From Kineococcus aurantiacus (lineage in GTDB: Bacteria > Actinomycetota > Actinomycetes > Actinomycetales > Kineococcaceae): a stretch of 64,000 nt of DNA. The notes below the pieces were generated by a model. It was not told the origin of the DNA and searched no databases. It saw nothing but the letters and a program-made list of their open reading frames with translations. The stretch lies in the NCBI RefSeq assembly GCF_013409345.1, contig NZ_JACCBB010000001.1, forward strand, positions 1,178,001 to 1,242,000. Direction: 5' to 3'. Within the stretch, counting starts at the first letter, position 1, and the number at the start of each line of letters is the position of its first letter. Below are positions 34,076 through 42,318 of this stretch, piece by piece. Made by a program: the position numbers and the translations under genes.

Positions 34076-34915
34076 GTGCCCGATCCCGCCCTGGTGGCCA
34101 CGTGCTGGACGACGGCCGGCTCGGCCCGCCCGCTGGACGGCTCCGAGGTCGCTTCGCACTCCCCGCTGGACCGCGTCCGGGCCGTCGCCGAGGGCGGCTG
34201 GGCGGGGCTGGGGCTGGCCCACGCGGACCTGGAGCGGGTGCGCGCGACGACGGGTTTCGCCGCCCTGGCCGCCGCGGCCCGGGACGCGGGGCTGACGCAC
34301 GTGGAGGTGGAGCTCGCGAGCGACTGGTGGCGCGAGGAGGCGGCGTGGCGGCCGCGCTGGGAACTGCTGCTGGAGGCGGCGGAGGCGTTCGACTCCCCGT
34401 TCGTCAAGGCCGGCACGGCGTTCGGCGAACCCTGGGCCGACCTGTCGCCGCTCGTGGGCCCGTTGCGCCGGCTGGCGGCCGAGGCCGCGGACCGGGGGAC
34501 GCGCGTCGCGCTGGAACCGCTGCCGTTCTCGATGGTCGGGTCGGTGCCGGCCGCCGCCGACCTGGTGCGCGCCGTGGACCACCCCGGCGCGGGCCTGGCC
34601 GTGGACCTGTGGCACGTCGTGCGGGCCGGGACGACGCTGGCCGAGCTGGAGGCGTGCCTGACGGCGGACCTGGTCGTGGCCGTCGAGCTGGACGACGCCG
34701 ACGCCGATCCCGTCGGGACCCTCTTCGAGGACACCCGGGACCGGCGCCGCTACTGCGGTGAGGGCGCCCAGGACGTGCGGGGTTTCGTCGACGTGCTGCG
34801 CCGGGTGGGTTTCCGCGGGCCCTGGGGCGTGGAGATCCTGTCCGAGGAGCACCGCGCGCAGGACCTCGGCAGCGGTCTGGCCCGGGCCCGGCGGACGGCC
34901 CTGGCCTGCTTCTAG
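34076..34915 (+). CDS. Sugar phosphate isomerase/epimerase (AP-endonuclease-2-like TIM barrel)
   Basis: The protein has 279 aa. LTHVEVELASDWW, GTRVALEPLPFSMVGSVPAA, LAVDLWHVVRAG and PWGVEILSEEHR show the Xylose-isomerase-like barrel with its acidic metal ligands. The substrate is unknown. The GTG start is preceded by GAGGAGGA. It is divergent from rpiA, which suggests but does not prove pentose or inositol metabolism. The stop overlaps the convergent next gene by four bases. Confidence 0.82.
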   Translation: MPDPALVATCWTTAGSARPLDGSEVASHSPLDRVRAVAEGGWAGLGLAHADLERVRATTGFAALAAAARDAGLTHVEVELASDWWREEAAWRPRWELLLEAAEAFDSPFVKAGTAFGEPWADLSPLVGPLRRLAAEAADRGTRVALEPLPFSMVGSVPAAADLVRAVDHPGAGLAVDLWHVVRAGTTLAELEACLTADLVVAVELDDADADPVGTLFEDTRDRRRYCGEGAQDVRGFVDVLRRVGFRGPWGVEILSEEHRAQDLGSGLARARRTALACF

Positions 34916-35175
34916 TCCTCGCACCACCCCTCGCGCCAGACCCGGGCCGCGGCGAGGAAGTCGCGCAGCGCGGGCGGCTGGGCGTAGACGGCGTAGCTGC
35001 GCCCGGCCAGCTTCAGGGCGACGGCCACCGCGGCGACGTCGACGCCGAAGCCGCGCAGGTCCTCGGCGAGGTGCTCGGGGACGAACTCGCCGGGGGCGAG
35101 GGTCAGGAGGTCTTCGCGGGCGGCGGGTTCGAGGTGGCGCCACCAGGACGCCACGGCCGCACTCTGTTGCTGCAC
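34912..35175 (-). CDS. Hypothetical protein, 87 aa
   Basis: The small helical protein contains SWWRHLEPAAREDLLTLAPG and a C-terminal ARVWREGWCED. No family was recognised. The GTG start has only a weak ribosome site. Composition is protein-like throughout and distinct from the overlapping strand. Confidence 0.6.
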   Translation of the reverse strand: MQQQSAAVASWWRHLEPAAREDLLTLAPGEFVPEHLAEDLRGFGVDVAAVAVALKLAGRSYAVYAQPPALRDFLAAARVWREGWCED

Positions 35176-35217
35176 GACAAGGGTGTCGGCCGCGACGGGG
35201 CGGGGCTCGACGGCCGC

Positions 35218-35667
35218 TCACCCGACCGGCGGCACCGCACCACCCGGACGGGTCCGCGCGTCACGGGCCGCACGCCCCCCGTCGAGGGCGAAGCCCTCCA
35301 GGAGGGCGAGGTCGACGGCGAAGAACTCCTCCCGCGGCCCCGGCGCCCACACGTCCAGCGCCCGGCGGACGTCCTCGCCGGGCTCCTCCCGGCGGCAGCG
35401 GCCGGTCACGGTGACGCTCCACCCCGCGCCGGGACCGTCGGTCCCCTCCGCGTCGACGTTGAAGGCCACCACGGCGTCCCCGACGCAGCGCGCCACGGCC
35501 GTCCCCGCGGCCGTGCGGAAGTGCAGGGCTCCGCCGGCCACGGCGTAGTTCAGGGTCGCCACGGCGGGCAGCGCGTCCTGCGTGAAGACGACCCGCCCCA
35601 CCCCGCGCTCGCCGAGCAGCCCGCGGCACCGCGCCGGGTCCAGGCGCTGCGGCCCCGGCGCGCTCAC
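35218..35667 (-). CDS. PPOX-like FMN-binding split-barrel protein (second of tandem pair)
   Basis: The protein has 149 aa. CRGLLGERGVGRVVFTQDALPAVATLNYAV is the start of a pyridoxamine-phosphate-oxidase-like flavin-binding barrel, with AGWSVTVTGRCRR later. It is a paralogue of the gene just upstream. The GTG start overlaps that gene's stop by GTGA. Confidence 0.78.
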   Translation of the reverse strand: MSAPGPQRLDPARCRGLLGERGVGRVVFTQDALPAVATLNYAVAGGALHFRTAAGTAVARCVGDAVVAFNVDAEGTDGPGAGWSVTVTGRCRREEPGEDVRRALDVWAPGPREEFFAVDLALLEGFALDGGRAARDARTRPGGAVPPVG

Positions 35668-36095
35668 GCCGCCCGCCGCAGGCGGCCCAGCACCCGGCCG
35701 GTGAACCGGACGGCGTCCAGCGACAGCAGCCCGGCACCGCCGGCGTCGGCCGCCAGGGCGCGCGCCGCCGCGGGGGCGGCGCGCGGGGGCTCGGTGCGGG
35801 CGGGCCCCAGGACGGTCACGCTCCAGCCCGCCCGGGCGCAGGCGTCCACGTGGTCGACGTGGAAGGCGAGCACCCCGCCGTCGCGGTGGCCGGCCAGGGC
35901 CGTCCAGGCCGGGACGGGGAACCACAGCCGGTCCCCCCACAGGACGTAGGGGCGCGGCACGACGGCCGGCAGCGCGTGCTCGGTGAAGACGACGCGCCCG
36001 CGGCCCCCGGCGCCGAGCAGGGCGCGGCAGGCGTCGGGGTCCAGGTCGGCGAGGTCGTCCACCTCCTGAGCGTGCGCCGCGGGCGGCGCGGGCAC
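35664..36095 (-). CDS. PPOX-like FMN-binding split-barrel protein (first of tandem pair)
   Basis: The protein has 143 aa. CRALLGAGGRGRVVFTEHALPAVV and RAGWSVTVLGPARTE align with the downstream paralogue. The GTG start follows AAGGA. It lies 50 nt beyond the acetyltransferase that ends the riboswitch-controlled ABC operon, so read-through is possible. Confidence 0.78.
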   Translation of the reverse strand: MPAPPAAHAQEVDDLADLDPDACRALLGAGGRGRVVFTEHALPAVVPRPYVLWGDRLWFPVPAWTALAGHRDGGVLAFHVDHVDACARAGWSVTVLGPARTEPPRAAPAAARALAADAGGAGLLSLDAVRFTGRVLGRLRRAA

Positions 36096-36145
36096 GAGGG
36101 TCCTTGGTCCCCCTCAGCCGGGCCCGGCCACCCCCGCGGCGGGTT

Positions 36146-36637
36146 TCACAGCAGCTCCTTCTCGAAGGCCAGCGGCCCGATGGTCTCGGGGTCGGCCGCG
36201 ACGTCGAACAGCGGCCGGTACCCGGTGGTCAGGTACAGGTGCTTGGCCTCCGGCTGCCGCGGGCCCGTCGTCAGGTGCAGCCGGGAGTACCCGGCGGCGA
36301 CGGCGCGCTGTTCGAGTTCCTGCAGCACCCGGCGGGCCAGCCCGCGCCGGCGGTGCGCGGGGTGGGTCCAGATGCGCTTGAGCTCGGCCGTCCCCGGGGA
36401 GTGGCGGCGGTAGGCGCCCCCGGCGACCGCCGCGCCGTCCTCCAGCAGCAGCAGGAGCACCCCGTGCGGTGCGAGGAACTCCTCGGCCGGGTACCGCTCG
36501 AGCTCCTGGCGGACCTGCTCGGGGGTCCCGCCGTACCGGGTCCCGTACTCGTGGGCCAGGTCGTCGAAGAGGGGCTGCGCCAGCGGGTCGGTGGTCCCCA
36601 CGACCCGGACGACGAGTTCGGCGGGTGCGGCGGTCAC
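36146..36637 (-). CDS. GNAT N-acetyltransferase, last gene of ABC importer operon
   Basis: The protein has 163 aa. LKRIWTHPAHRRRGLARRVL is the acetyl-CoA-binding motif A, and AGYSRLHLTTGPRQPEAKHLY completes the fold. The GTG start overlaps the stop of the ATPase gene. Because it is translated with a SAM-riboswitch-controlled importer, it may acetylate an imported amine, amino-acid analogue or peptide. That role is inferred from context only. Confidence 0.85.
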   Translation of the reverse strand: MTAAPAELVVRVVGTTDPLAQPLFDDLAHEYGTRYGGTPEQVRQELERYPAEEFLAPHGVLLLLLEDGAAVAGGAYRRHSPGTAELKRIWTHPAHRRRGLARRVLQELEQRAVAAGYSRLHLTTGPRQPEAKHLYLTTGYRPLFDVAADPETIGPLAFEKELL

Positions 36638-38259
36638 TGGGCGTCCTCCAGGGCCCGCCGGCCGGGGATGGCCTCGAGCAGTTCCACGGTGTACTCGTGC
36701 TGCGGGTGCGCGAACACGTCCTGCGCGGGGGCGAACTCCACGAGTTCCCCGCGCCGCATGACCCCCACCTTGTCGCTGATCTGGCGGACCACGGCCAGGT
36801 CGTGGGAGATGAACAGGTAGCTCAGGCCGTGGTCGGCCTGCAGCTGCACGAGCAGTTCGAGGATCTGCGCCTGCACGGACACGTCCAGCGCCGACACCGG
36901 CTCGTCGCAGACGACGAACTCCGGTTCCAGGGCCAGGGCCCGCGCGATCGCCACCCGCTGCCGCTGACCGCCGGACAGCTCGGCGGGGCGGCGCTCGAGG
37001 GTGTCCGCGGGCAGCCGCACCTGGTCCAGCAGGGCGGCGGCCTTCCTCCGGCGCGAGGTGCGGTCCCCGACGCCGAACGCGCGCAGCGGCTCGGCGATCG
37101 TGTCGCCCACGGCGACGCGCGGGTCGAGGGAGGCGTAGGGGTTCTGGTAGACGAACTGCAGGCGCCGGCGCAGCTGCCGCCACGCCGAGCCCCTGGCCCG
37201 CGAGGTCTCGACCCCGTCGAACCGGACCTCCCCGGAGGTGGGGCGTTCCAGGCCCAGGACGAGCCGGGCGGTCGTCGTCTTGCCCGACCCGGACTCCCCC
37301 ACCAGCCCGACGGTCTCGCCGCGGCCGATGTCGAAGCTGACGTCGGAGACGGCGGTCTGCACGTTCCCCCGCCCCGGCAGGGGGAACTCCTTGACGAGCG
37401 AGCGCACCTGCACCAGCGGCTCGGCCGGGCGCGGCGCCGGCGGGGCCGTCCGGGCGCGCGGGGTGGCGCGGATCCGGGCGCTGTGCAGGCTGGGCGCCGC
37501 CGCGAGCAGCGACCGGGTGTACTCGTGCACCGGGTCGGTCAGGACCTGCTGGGCCGTCCCGACCTCCACGACCTCCCCCTGCGACATGACGACGACGCGG
37601 GAGGCCCGGTCGGCGGCGACGGCCAGGTCGTGGGTGATGAACAGCACCGCCGTCCCGGCCCGGCGGGTCAGCGACTCGAGGTGGTCGAGGACCTGGCGCT
37701 GGACCGTGACGTCGAGGGCGCTGGTGGGTTCGTCGGCCACGAGCAGCCGGGGCCCGGCGGCCAGCCCGATGGCGAGGAGGACGCGCTGGCGCATCCCGCC
37801 GGACAGTTCCGTGGGGTACTGCCGCGCCCGCACGGCCGCGTCGGGCAGGCCGGCGGCGGTGAGCAGCTCGACCGCCCGCAGCCGGGCCGCCGCCCCCTTG
37901 GCCAGGCCGTGGACGTGCAGCGCCTCGGCGACCTGGTCACCGATGCGCTTGACGGGGTTCAGCGACAGCGTCGGGTCCTGCGGGACGAGCCCGACGCGGG
38001 CTCCGCGCACCGACCGCCACGCCCGCTCGCCCAGGCCGACGAGCTCGTCGCCCTCCAGGAGCACCGAGCCGGACCCGACCCTCCCGCCGGCGGGGAGCAG
38101 CCCCACGACGGCGTGGGCCGTCGTGCTCTTGCCCGAGCCGGACTCCCCCACGACCGCGACGACCTCACCGGGGTGGACGTCGAACGACACCCCGTGCACG
38201 ACCTCGCGGTCGCCGTAGGAGATCCTCAGGTCGCGGATGCTCAGCAACGCCTCGCTCAC
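36634..38259 (-). CDS. Peptide/nickel-type ABC transporter, fused double ATPase
   Basis: The 541-aa protein holds two nucleotide-binding domains of the DppD/DppF type in one chain. Domain 1 has VGESGSGKSTTA, LSGGMRQRVL and LLVADEPTSALD. Domain 2 (from about residue 270) has VGESGSGKTTTA, LSGGQRQRVA and VVCDEPVSALD. All motifs are intact. A Pro/Arg-rich linker joins the halves. Fused forms are common in actinobacteria. The GTG start overlaps the permease stop. Confidence 0.95.
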   Translation of the reverse strand: MSEALLSIRDLRISYGDREVVHGVSFDVHPGEVVAVVGESGSGKSTTAHAVVGLLPAGGRVGSGSVLLEGDELVGLGERAWRSVRGARVGLVPQDPTLSLNPVKRIGDQVAEALHVHGLAKGAAARLRAVELLTAAGLPDAAVRARQYPTELSGGMRQRVLLAIGLAAGPRLLVADEPTSALDVTVQRQVLDHLESLTRRAGTAVLFITHDLAVAADRASRVVVMSQGEVVEVGTAQQVLTDPVHEYTRSLLAAAPSLHSARIRATPRARTAPPAPRPAEPLVQVRSLVKEFPLPGRGNVQTAVSDVSFDIGRGETVGLVGESGSGKTTTARLVLGLERPTSGEVRFDGVETSRARGSAWRQLRRRLQFVYQNPYASLDPRVAVGDTIAEPLRAFGVGDRTSRRRKAAALLDQVRLPADTLERRPAELSGGQRQRVAIARALALEPEFVVCDEPVSALDVSVQAQILELLVQLQADHGLSYLFISHDLAVVRQISDKVGVMRRGELVEFAPAQDVFAHPQHEYTVELLEAIPGRRALEDAQ

Positions 38260-39146
38260 GGCGCCGTCCCCTTCTCCAGGGCCCGGGCGATCCGGTTGGC
38301 GGACAGCACGACGGCCGCCACCACCAGCCCGGGCAGCGTCGTCAGCCACCAGGAGGTGGCCAGGTAGTCCCGGCCCCCGGAGACCAGCGAACCCCACTCG
38401 GGGGTCGGCGGTGGCGCACCGAAACCGAGGAAGCTCAACGAGGACACCGCCAGGACGGCCACCCCGAACTCCAGCGCCGACAGGGCCAGCACGGGACCGG
38501 CCGCGTTGGGCAGGACGTGCCGGAACAGGACGCCCGTCGTGCGGACCCCGCTGGCCCGCGCCGCCTCTACGTACACGGCCGCGCTGACTTTGAGCACCTC
38601 CGAGCGCATGACGCGGGCGAAGTTGGCGACCGTGCCGATCCCCACGGCGACGGCCACCTTCACCGTGCCGAAACCCAGTGCCGTGATGAGGGCCATCGAC
38701 AGCAGCAGCGCCGGGATGGACAGCAGCACGTCCATCGTCCGCATGAGCACGTCGTCGACGACCCCGCGGACGAAACCCGAGACGAGGCCGAGGAGGGTCC
38801 CCACGACCAGGCCGATGAGGACCGCCAGGACGGTGGCCTGCAACGTCAGGCGCGCCCCGTGCACGACGCGGGAGAACAGGTCGCGCCCCAGGTGGTCGGT
38901 GCCGAACGGGTGCGCCGCCGACGGCCCCTGGAGCCGGTCGGCGGTGGTCCCGTCGATCGGGCTCTGGGAGGTGAACAGCGACGGGAACGCGGCCCAGGCC
39001 AGCACCAGCAGGACGACGAGCCCGGCCAGCACCAGGTCGGGGCGCTCGAGCCACGACGGGACCGGCCGCCGGGGTGCGGCGGCCCGGCGGTAGCGCTCGT
39101 CGATGTCGAGGACGTCGAGGACGGCCTCGGGGGCCTGCCGGCTCAC
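38256..39146 (-). CDS. Peptide/nickel-type ABC transporter permease (DppC-like)
   Basis: The protein has 296 aa. HPFGTDHLGRDLFSRVVHGAR is the DppC/OppC signature before the membrane core. EAARASGVRTTGVLFRHVLPNAA is the EAA loop that contacts the ATPase. About six helices are present. The GTG start overlaps the upstream permease stop by GTGA. Confidence 0.95.
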   Translation of the reverse strand: MSRQAPEAVLDVLDIDERYRRAAAPRRPVPSWLERPDLVLAGLVVLLVLAWAAFPSLFTSQSPIDGTTADRLQGPSAAHPFGTDHLGRDLFSRVVHGARLTLQATVLAVLIGLVVGTLLGLVSGFVRGVVDDVLMRTMDVLLSIPALLLSMALITALGFGTVKVAVAVGIGTVANFARVMRSEVLKVSAAVYVEAARASGVRTTGVLFRHVLPNAAGPVLALSALEFGVAVLAVSSLSFLGFGAPPPTPEWGSLVSGGRDYLATSWWLTTLPGLVVAAVVLSANRIARALEKGTAP

Positions 39147-40138
39147 GAGGCGCTCCCCACGAGGGTCCGGGTCGAGGGCCGGGGCCGGCGCGGTGCCCCC
39201 TGGACCCGCACGCGCGGGTCGATCACCGGGTAGAGCAGGTCCACGACGAGGTTGGTGACGACGAAGACGGTGGCGGCCAGCAGGACGAGCCCCTGCACCA
39301 GCGGGATGTCCTGCCCGTTCACGGCCGTCACGGTGAGCCGGCCGATGCCGACCCGCGAGAAGACGGTCTCCACGACGACGGCCCCGGCGAGGAGGTTGCC
39401 CACGATGACGCCGCCGATGGTCAGCGCCGGGAGGGTCGCGTTGCGGAAGGCGTGCCGCAGGTGGACCCGCGCCCGGGAGGCGCCCTTGGCGCGGGCGGTC
39501 TCCACGTACGGCTCGGCCAGCGCGGTGCGCAGCCCGCGCGCCAGGACCTGCGCGATGGAGGCCGACACCGGGATCGCGAGCGTCACCGAGGGCAGGACGA
39601 GGCTCGCCGCGCCCTCGTTGCCCAGGGCCGGGAAGACCGGGACCCGGAAGGAGAGGACCTGGATGAGCAGCAGGCCGACCCAGAACGTCGGCAGCGAGAC
39701 CCCCAGCGGCGGCAGCGCCAGCAGCAGCGTGCGCACCCACGCCCAGCGCGTCCAGGTCGACAGGAACGCGGTCCCGACCCCCAGGACGAGGGCGAGGGCG
39801 AGGGCCGACGCGGTCAGCAGCGCCGTCTGCGGCAGCGCCTGCCCGATCTGGGAGGTCACCGGCGCGCCGTTCTGGATGGAGGCGCCGAGGTCCAGGTGCA
39901 GCGTCCTCCACAGCGCGTGGGCGTACTGCACCGGCAGCGGGTCGTCGAGGCCGTGCTCGGCGCGCAGGGCGGCGACCTGGGCCGGGTCGACGGTGGACTG
40001 CTCCCCGCCCTGACCGCCGGCGAGCATGATCTCGACGGGGTCGCTGGGCAGCAGGTAGAGGATGACGAACGTCACGGTGTAGGCCGCCCAGAGGACGACG
40101 ACGGCCTGCCCCAGCCGGCGGGCGACGTAACCCGTCAC
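39143..40138 (-). CDS. Peptide/nickel-type ABC transporter permease (DppB-like)
   Basis: The protein has 331 aa. The N-terminus YVARRLGQAVVVLWAAYTVTF, then LPSDPVEIM, and the EAA loop TARAKGASRARVHLRHAFRNA identify a DppB/OppB-type subunit. About six helices are present. The GTG start overlaps the substrate-binding-protein stop. Confidence 0.95.
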   Translation of the reverse strand: MTGYVARRLGQAVVVLWAAYTVTFVILYLLPSDPVEIMLAGGQGGEQSTVDPAQVAALRAEHGLDDPLPVQYAHALWRTLHLDLGASIQNGAPVTSQIGQALPQTALLTASALALALVLGVGTAFLSTWTRWAWVRTLLLALPPLGVSLPTFWVGLLLIQVLSFRVPVFPALGNEGAASLVLPSVTLAIPVSASIAQVLARGLRTALAEPYVETARAKGASRARVHLRHAFRNATLPALTIGGVIVGNLLAGAVVVETVFSRVGIGRLTVTAVNGQDIPLVQGLVLLAATVFVVTNLVVDLLYPVIDPRVRVQGAPRRPRPSTRTLVGSAS

Positions 40139-41727
40139 GACTGCTTCCAGGCGTCGTAGAACCACAACCGCGAGGAACCCTCGAACTGCAGGTCGTGCAC
40201 GTCGTCGTGGGCGGCGATGACGGTGGACAGCTCGAAGAGGGGGATCGAGTGGGCGTCCTCCACGAGCAGCTTCGAGGCCTGCGCCACGAGCTGGGCGCGC
40301 TGGGCGGTGTCGGGGGTGGCGGCCTGCTGGGTGAGCAGGTCGTCGACCTGGCTGTGCGCGCGGTGGTTCACGTTGCGCGTCTCGGTCGAGAAGATCGTCC
40401 GCAGCACGTCCGGGTCGGACCGGGTGAGGTTGTAGAACAGGACGTCGCAGTCGCCGGAGTTCTGCAGCGCGGTCGTCTCGGCCGTGGTGCCCTGCTTGAG
40501 CTGGAGGTCGATGCCGACCGCGCGCACCTGCTGCTGGACCAGTTCCAGGACGGCGGTGGTCGACTGCCAGAACGTGACGGTGACGGTGAGCTTGCGGCCG
40601 TCCTTCTCCCGGATCCCGTCCGCCCCCTCGACCCAGCCGGCCTGGTCGAGCAGCGCGTTCGCACCGTCGACGTCGAGGGCCAGGGCGGCGGAGTCGTCGG
40701 GGGCCGCGGGCGTCGAGGCCGACAGCGCCGAGCTGACCGCGACGTCGTCGGGGTTGAGGATGCTGACGAGCTGCTCGCGGTCGATGGCCTTGGAGAAGGC
40801 CTGCCGGACGCGCTCGTCGGAGAAGATCGGCCGGGACTCGTTGGGGAAGAAGTTGTACGGGATCCCCGGGTTCGCGCGGCGCTGCGTCCAGAACCCGTTG
40901 CCGTCGAACTGCGGCAGGTCCTGGGAGGCGATGCCGGTGGTGGCGTCGATCTGCTTCGACTGCAGCGACCCGGTGCGGACGCTGGCCTCGGGGACGACCT
41001 GGTAGGTGATCGAGTCCAAGTGGGCCTCCCCGGAGTGCTTCGAGCCCGTCGGCGCCCAGTCGTAGCCCTTGCGCTTGTCCAGCACCGTCTTGTCGTCCTT
41101 GGTGTAGCTGCCCACCGTGAACGGCCCCGACCCCACGAGGGTGCTCCCGTCGCAGCGGGTCGCGGGGTCGGCCGTGGTGGTCGGCACCGACAACAGGCCC
41201 AGCGACATCGTGGAGGTCGCCTGCAGGAACTGCGCGCTGGGCGCCGAGAACGTCACGACCGCCGTCTGCGGGTCCGGCGTCTGCGTCCCGGTGTACCCCT
41301 GCAGGTAGGTCGACCCCAGGGAGGCCTTCGCCCCCAGCGCCACGATCCCGTCGAGGTTCGCCTTGACCGCCGCGGAGTCCACGGGGGTCCCGTCGGAGAA
41401 CGTCGCCCCCTGCCGCAGGTGGAACGTGAAGGTGGTGGCGTCGGGGCTGACCTCCCACGACTGCGCCAGCCACGGCTGGATCTTCCCGTCGAGGTCCTGC
41501 ACGGTGAGGGAGTCCACGAGCTGGCGGCCGATGTTCAGCGCGTCGTTGTTGCCGACCTGCTGCGGGTCGATGCAGCCGGAGTCGACGGAGATGGCGAAGG
41601 TGAGGTTCCCACCGTCCACGGGCGTGGCGTCCGCGGGGTTCTGCGCGCTGCTCTGCCCGCCGCTGCACGCGGTGAGGACGAGGAGGCCGGCGAGGGTGAG
41701 GGCGGACAGGGGCGTGCGGGTGCGCAA
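40135..41727 (-). CDS. Peptide/nickel-type ABC transporter substrate-binding lipoprotein
   Basis: The protein has 530 aa and belongs to the SBP family 5. The signal peptide has lipobox LTAC (lipid-modified Cys at residue 21), followed by a Ser/Gln-rich linker. GKIQPWLAQSWEVSPDATTFTFHLRQG and FSDGTPVDSAAV are typical. The TTG start has GGAG just upstream. It is the first structural gene after a SAM-I riboswitch, leader peptide and hairpin, so the ligand is probably a sulfur compound (a Met- or Cys-containing peptide, glutathione-like or other organosulfur; inference). Confidence 0.93.
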   Translation of the reverse strand: MRTRTPLSALTLAGLLVLTACSGGQSSAQNPADATPVDGGNLTFAISVDSGCIDPQQVGNNDALNIGRQLVDSLTVQDLDGKIQPWLAQSWEVSPDATTFTFHLRQGATFSDGTPVDSAAVKANLDGIVALGAKASLGSTYLQGYTGTQTPDPQTAVVTFSAPSAQFLQATSTMSLGLLSVPTTTADPATRCDGSTLVGSGPFTVGSYTKDDKTVLDKRKGYDWAPTGSKHSGEAHLDSITYQVVPEASVRTGSLQSKQIDATTGIASQDLPQFDGNGFWTQRRANPGIPYNFFPNESRPIFSDERVRQAFSKAIDREQLVSILNPDDVAVSSALSASTPAAPDDSAALALDVDGANALLDQAGWVEGADGIREKDGRKLTVTVTFWQSTTAVLELVQQQVRAVGIDLQLKQGTTAETTALQNSGDCDVLFYNLTRSDPDVLRTIFSTETRNVNHRAHSQVDDLLTQQAATPDTAQRAQLVAQASKLLVEDAHSIPLFELSTVIAAHDDVHDLQFEGSSRLWFYDAWKQS

Positions 41728-41788
41728 AGGGGCTCCAGGCTGGGGGAACGGCGGAGGTGCGCACCGGCCGGAGGCGTGCGGTGCGCGG

Positions 41789-41813
41789 GCGCGCGGGAAC
41801 GTCTCCCGCGCGC
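41789..41813 (-). terminator. GC-rich hairpin between leader peptide and importer operon
   Basis: GCGCGCGGGA pairs perfectly with TCCCGCGCGC around a five-base loop, starting 15 nt after the leader-peptide stop and ending about 60 nt before the importer start. No U-run follows. It is placed where an attenuator or Rho-related pause element would act. Confidence 0.6.
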
Positions 41814-41827
41814 TCAGGGGGCGCTGG

Positions 41828-41905
41828 TCAGCGACAGCCGGAGGAACCGGTCAGGCAGAAGTCGACGACGCGGCGCCAGATCGCGGTGTGGGACGTGCGG
41901 TCCAC
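41828..41905 (-). CDS. Cysteine-containing leader peptide, 25 aa
   Basis: The GTG ORF is the first after the SAM-I riboswitch. Its ribosome site GGAGGAG lies five bases upstream and overlaps the P1 stem. The C-terminus RRVVDFCLTGSSGCR fits the pattern of actinobacterial sulfur-operon leader peptides (RR.VD.C....C), with Cys near positions 17 and 24. It is known that such peptides can sense charged tRNA-Cys by ribosome stalling; action here is inferred. A stable hairpin follows before the importer genes. Confidence 0.75.
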   Translation of the reverse strand: MDRTSHTAIWRRVVDFCLTGSSGCR

Positions 41906-41915
41906 GAGAACTCCT

Positions 41916-42003
41916 CCATCGGTCCTGGCGGAAGCACCCGCGCCCGTCTCCGGGGGGTTGCTGCGGCGTCTCTGAGCCAGGTCTCTCAGCCGCTCTGGAT
42001 GGT
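41916..42003 (-). promoter_or_regulatory. SAM-I (S-box) riboswitch
   Basis: The read order is CCATCC, AGAGCGGCTGAGAGACCTGG, GACGCCGCAGCAACCCCC, then GGTGCTTCCGCCAGGAC and GATGG, matching the S-box core (P1, kink-turn P2, P3, P4). P1 pairs CCATC with GATGG. The Shine-Dalgarno of the leader ORF overlaps the last two G of P1. A TATGGT -10-like box lies about ten bases upstream. Confidence 0.92.
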
Positions 42004-42066
42004 GTGCCCTGCCACCATAGGGGACCGCGCACCGGATCCTCAAGACCCGCCCGTCCCCACCCGTCG

Positions 42067-42096
42067 TTGACGCCGGGATCGTCCGCGTGCCACGCT
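42067..42096 (+). promoter_or_regulatory. Probable sigma-70-type promoter for the SAM-IV/LLM unit
   Basis: A -35-like TTGACG, an 18-base spacer and a -10-like CACGCT end seven bases before the riboswitch. The same arrangement occurs at 48110-48139. The -10 match is weak. Confidence 0.45.
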
Positions 42097-42102
42097 CCGG
42101 AA

Positions 42103-42216
42103 CAGGTCACGAGTGCTGCCGCGAAGCCCCGGCTCGGCAGCCGGCAACCCCCTCGCACGGCGTGGGGTGCCCCGGGTGAGGACCCGGTCCTGCGGAACCC
42201 GCAGGGCAAGGCAGTG
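42103..42216 (+). promoter_or_regulatory. SAM-IV riboswitch
   Basis: The sequence has AGGTCACGAGTGCTGCCG, AAGCCCCGGCTCGGCAGCCG, GCAACCCCC, GTGGGGTGCCCCGGGTGAGGACC and then a 3' pseudoknot stem GTCCTGCGGAACCCGCAGGGC. This is the actinobacterial SAM-IV layout, sharing the SAM-I core but with a different outer architecture. It is followed by CCGCGGG/CCCGCGG hairpin sequence at about 42216-42231, a possible expression platform. Confidence 0.9.
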
Positions 42217-42318
42217 CTCCGCGGGCCCCCGCGGCGCGACGTCCCCCGGCACGACTGCCGCCCAGGCCACCGCCGGGATCCCCCGCCCGCCGTTCCACGA
42301 CACCGGGAGAACCGACCC

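Noticed and set aside
32204-35221. A 1005-codon minus-strand frame
   Set aside because: It covers the APC permease (opposite strand), rpiA in another frame and the isomerase gene; it is Pro/Arg/Gly-rich without motifs.
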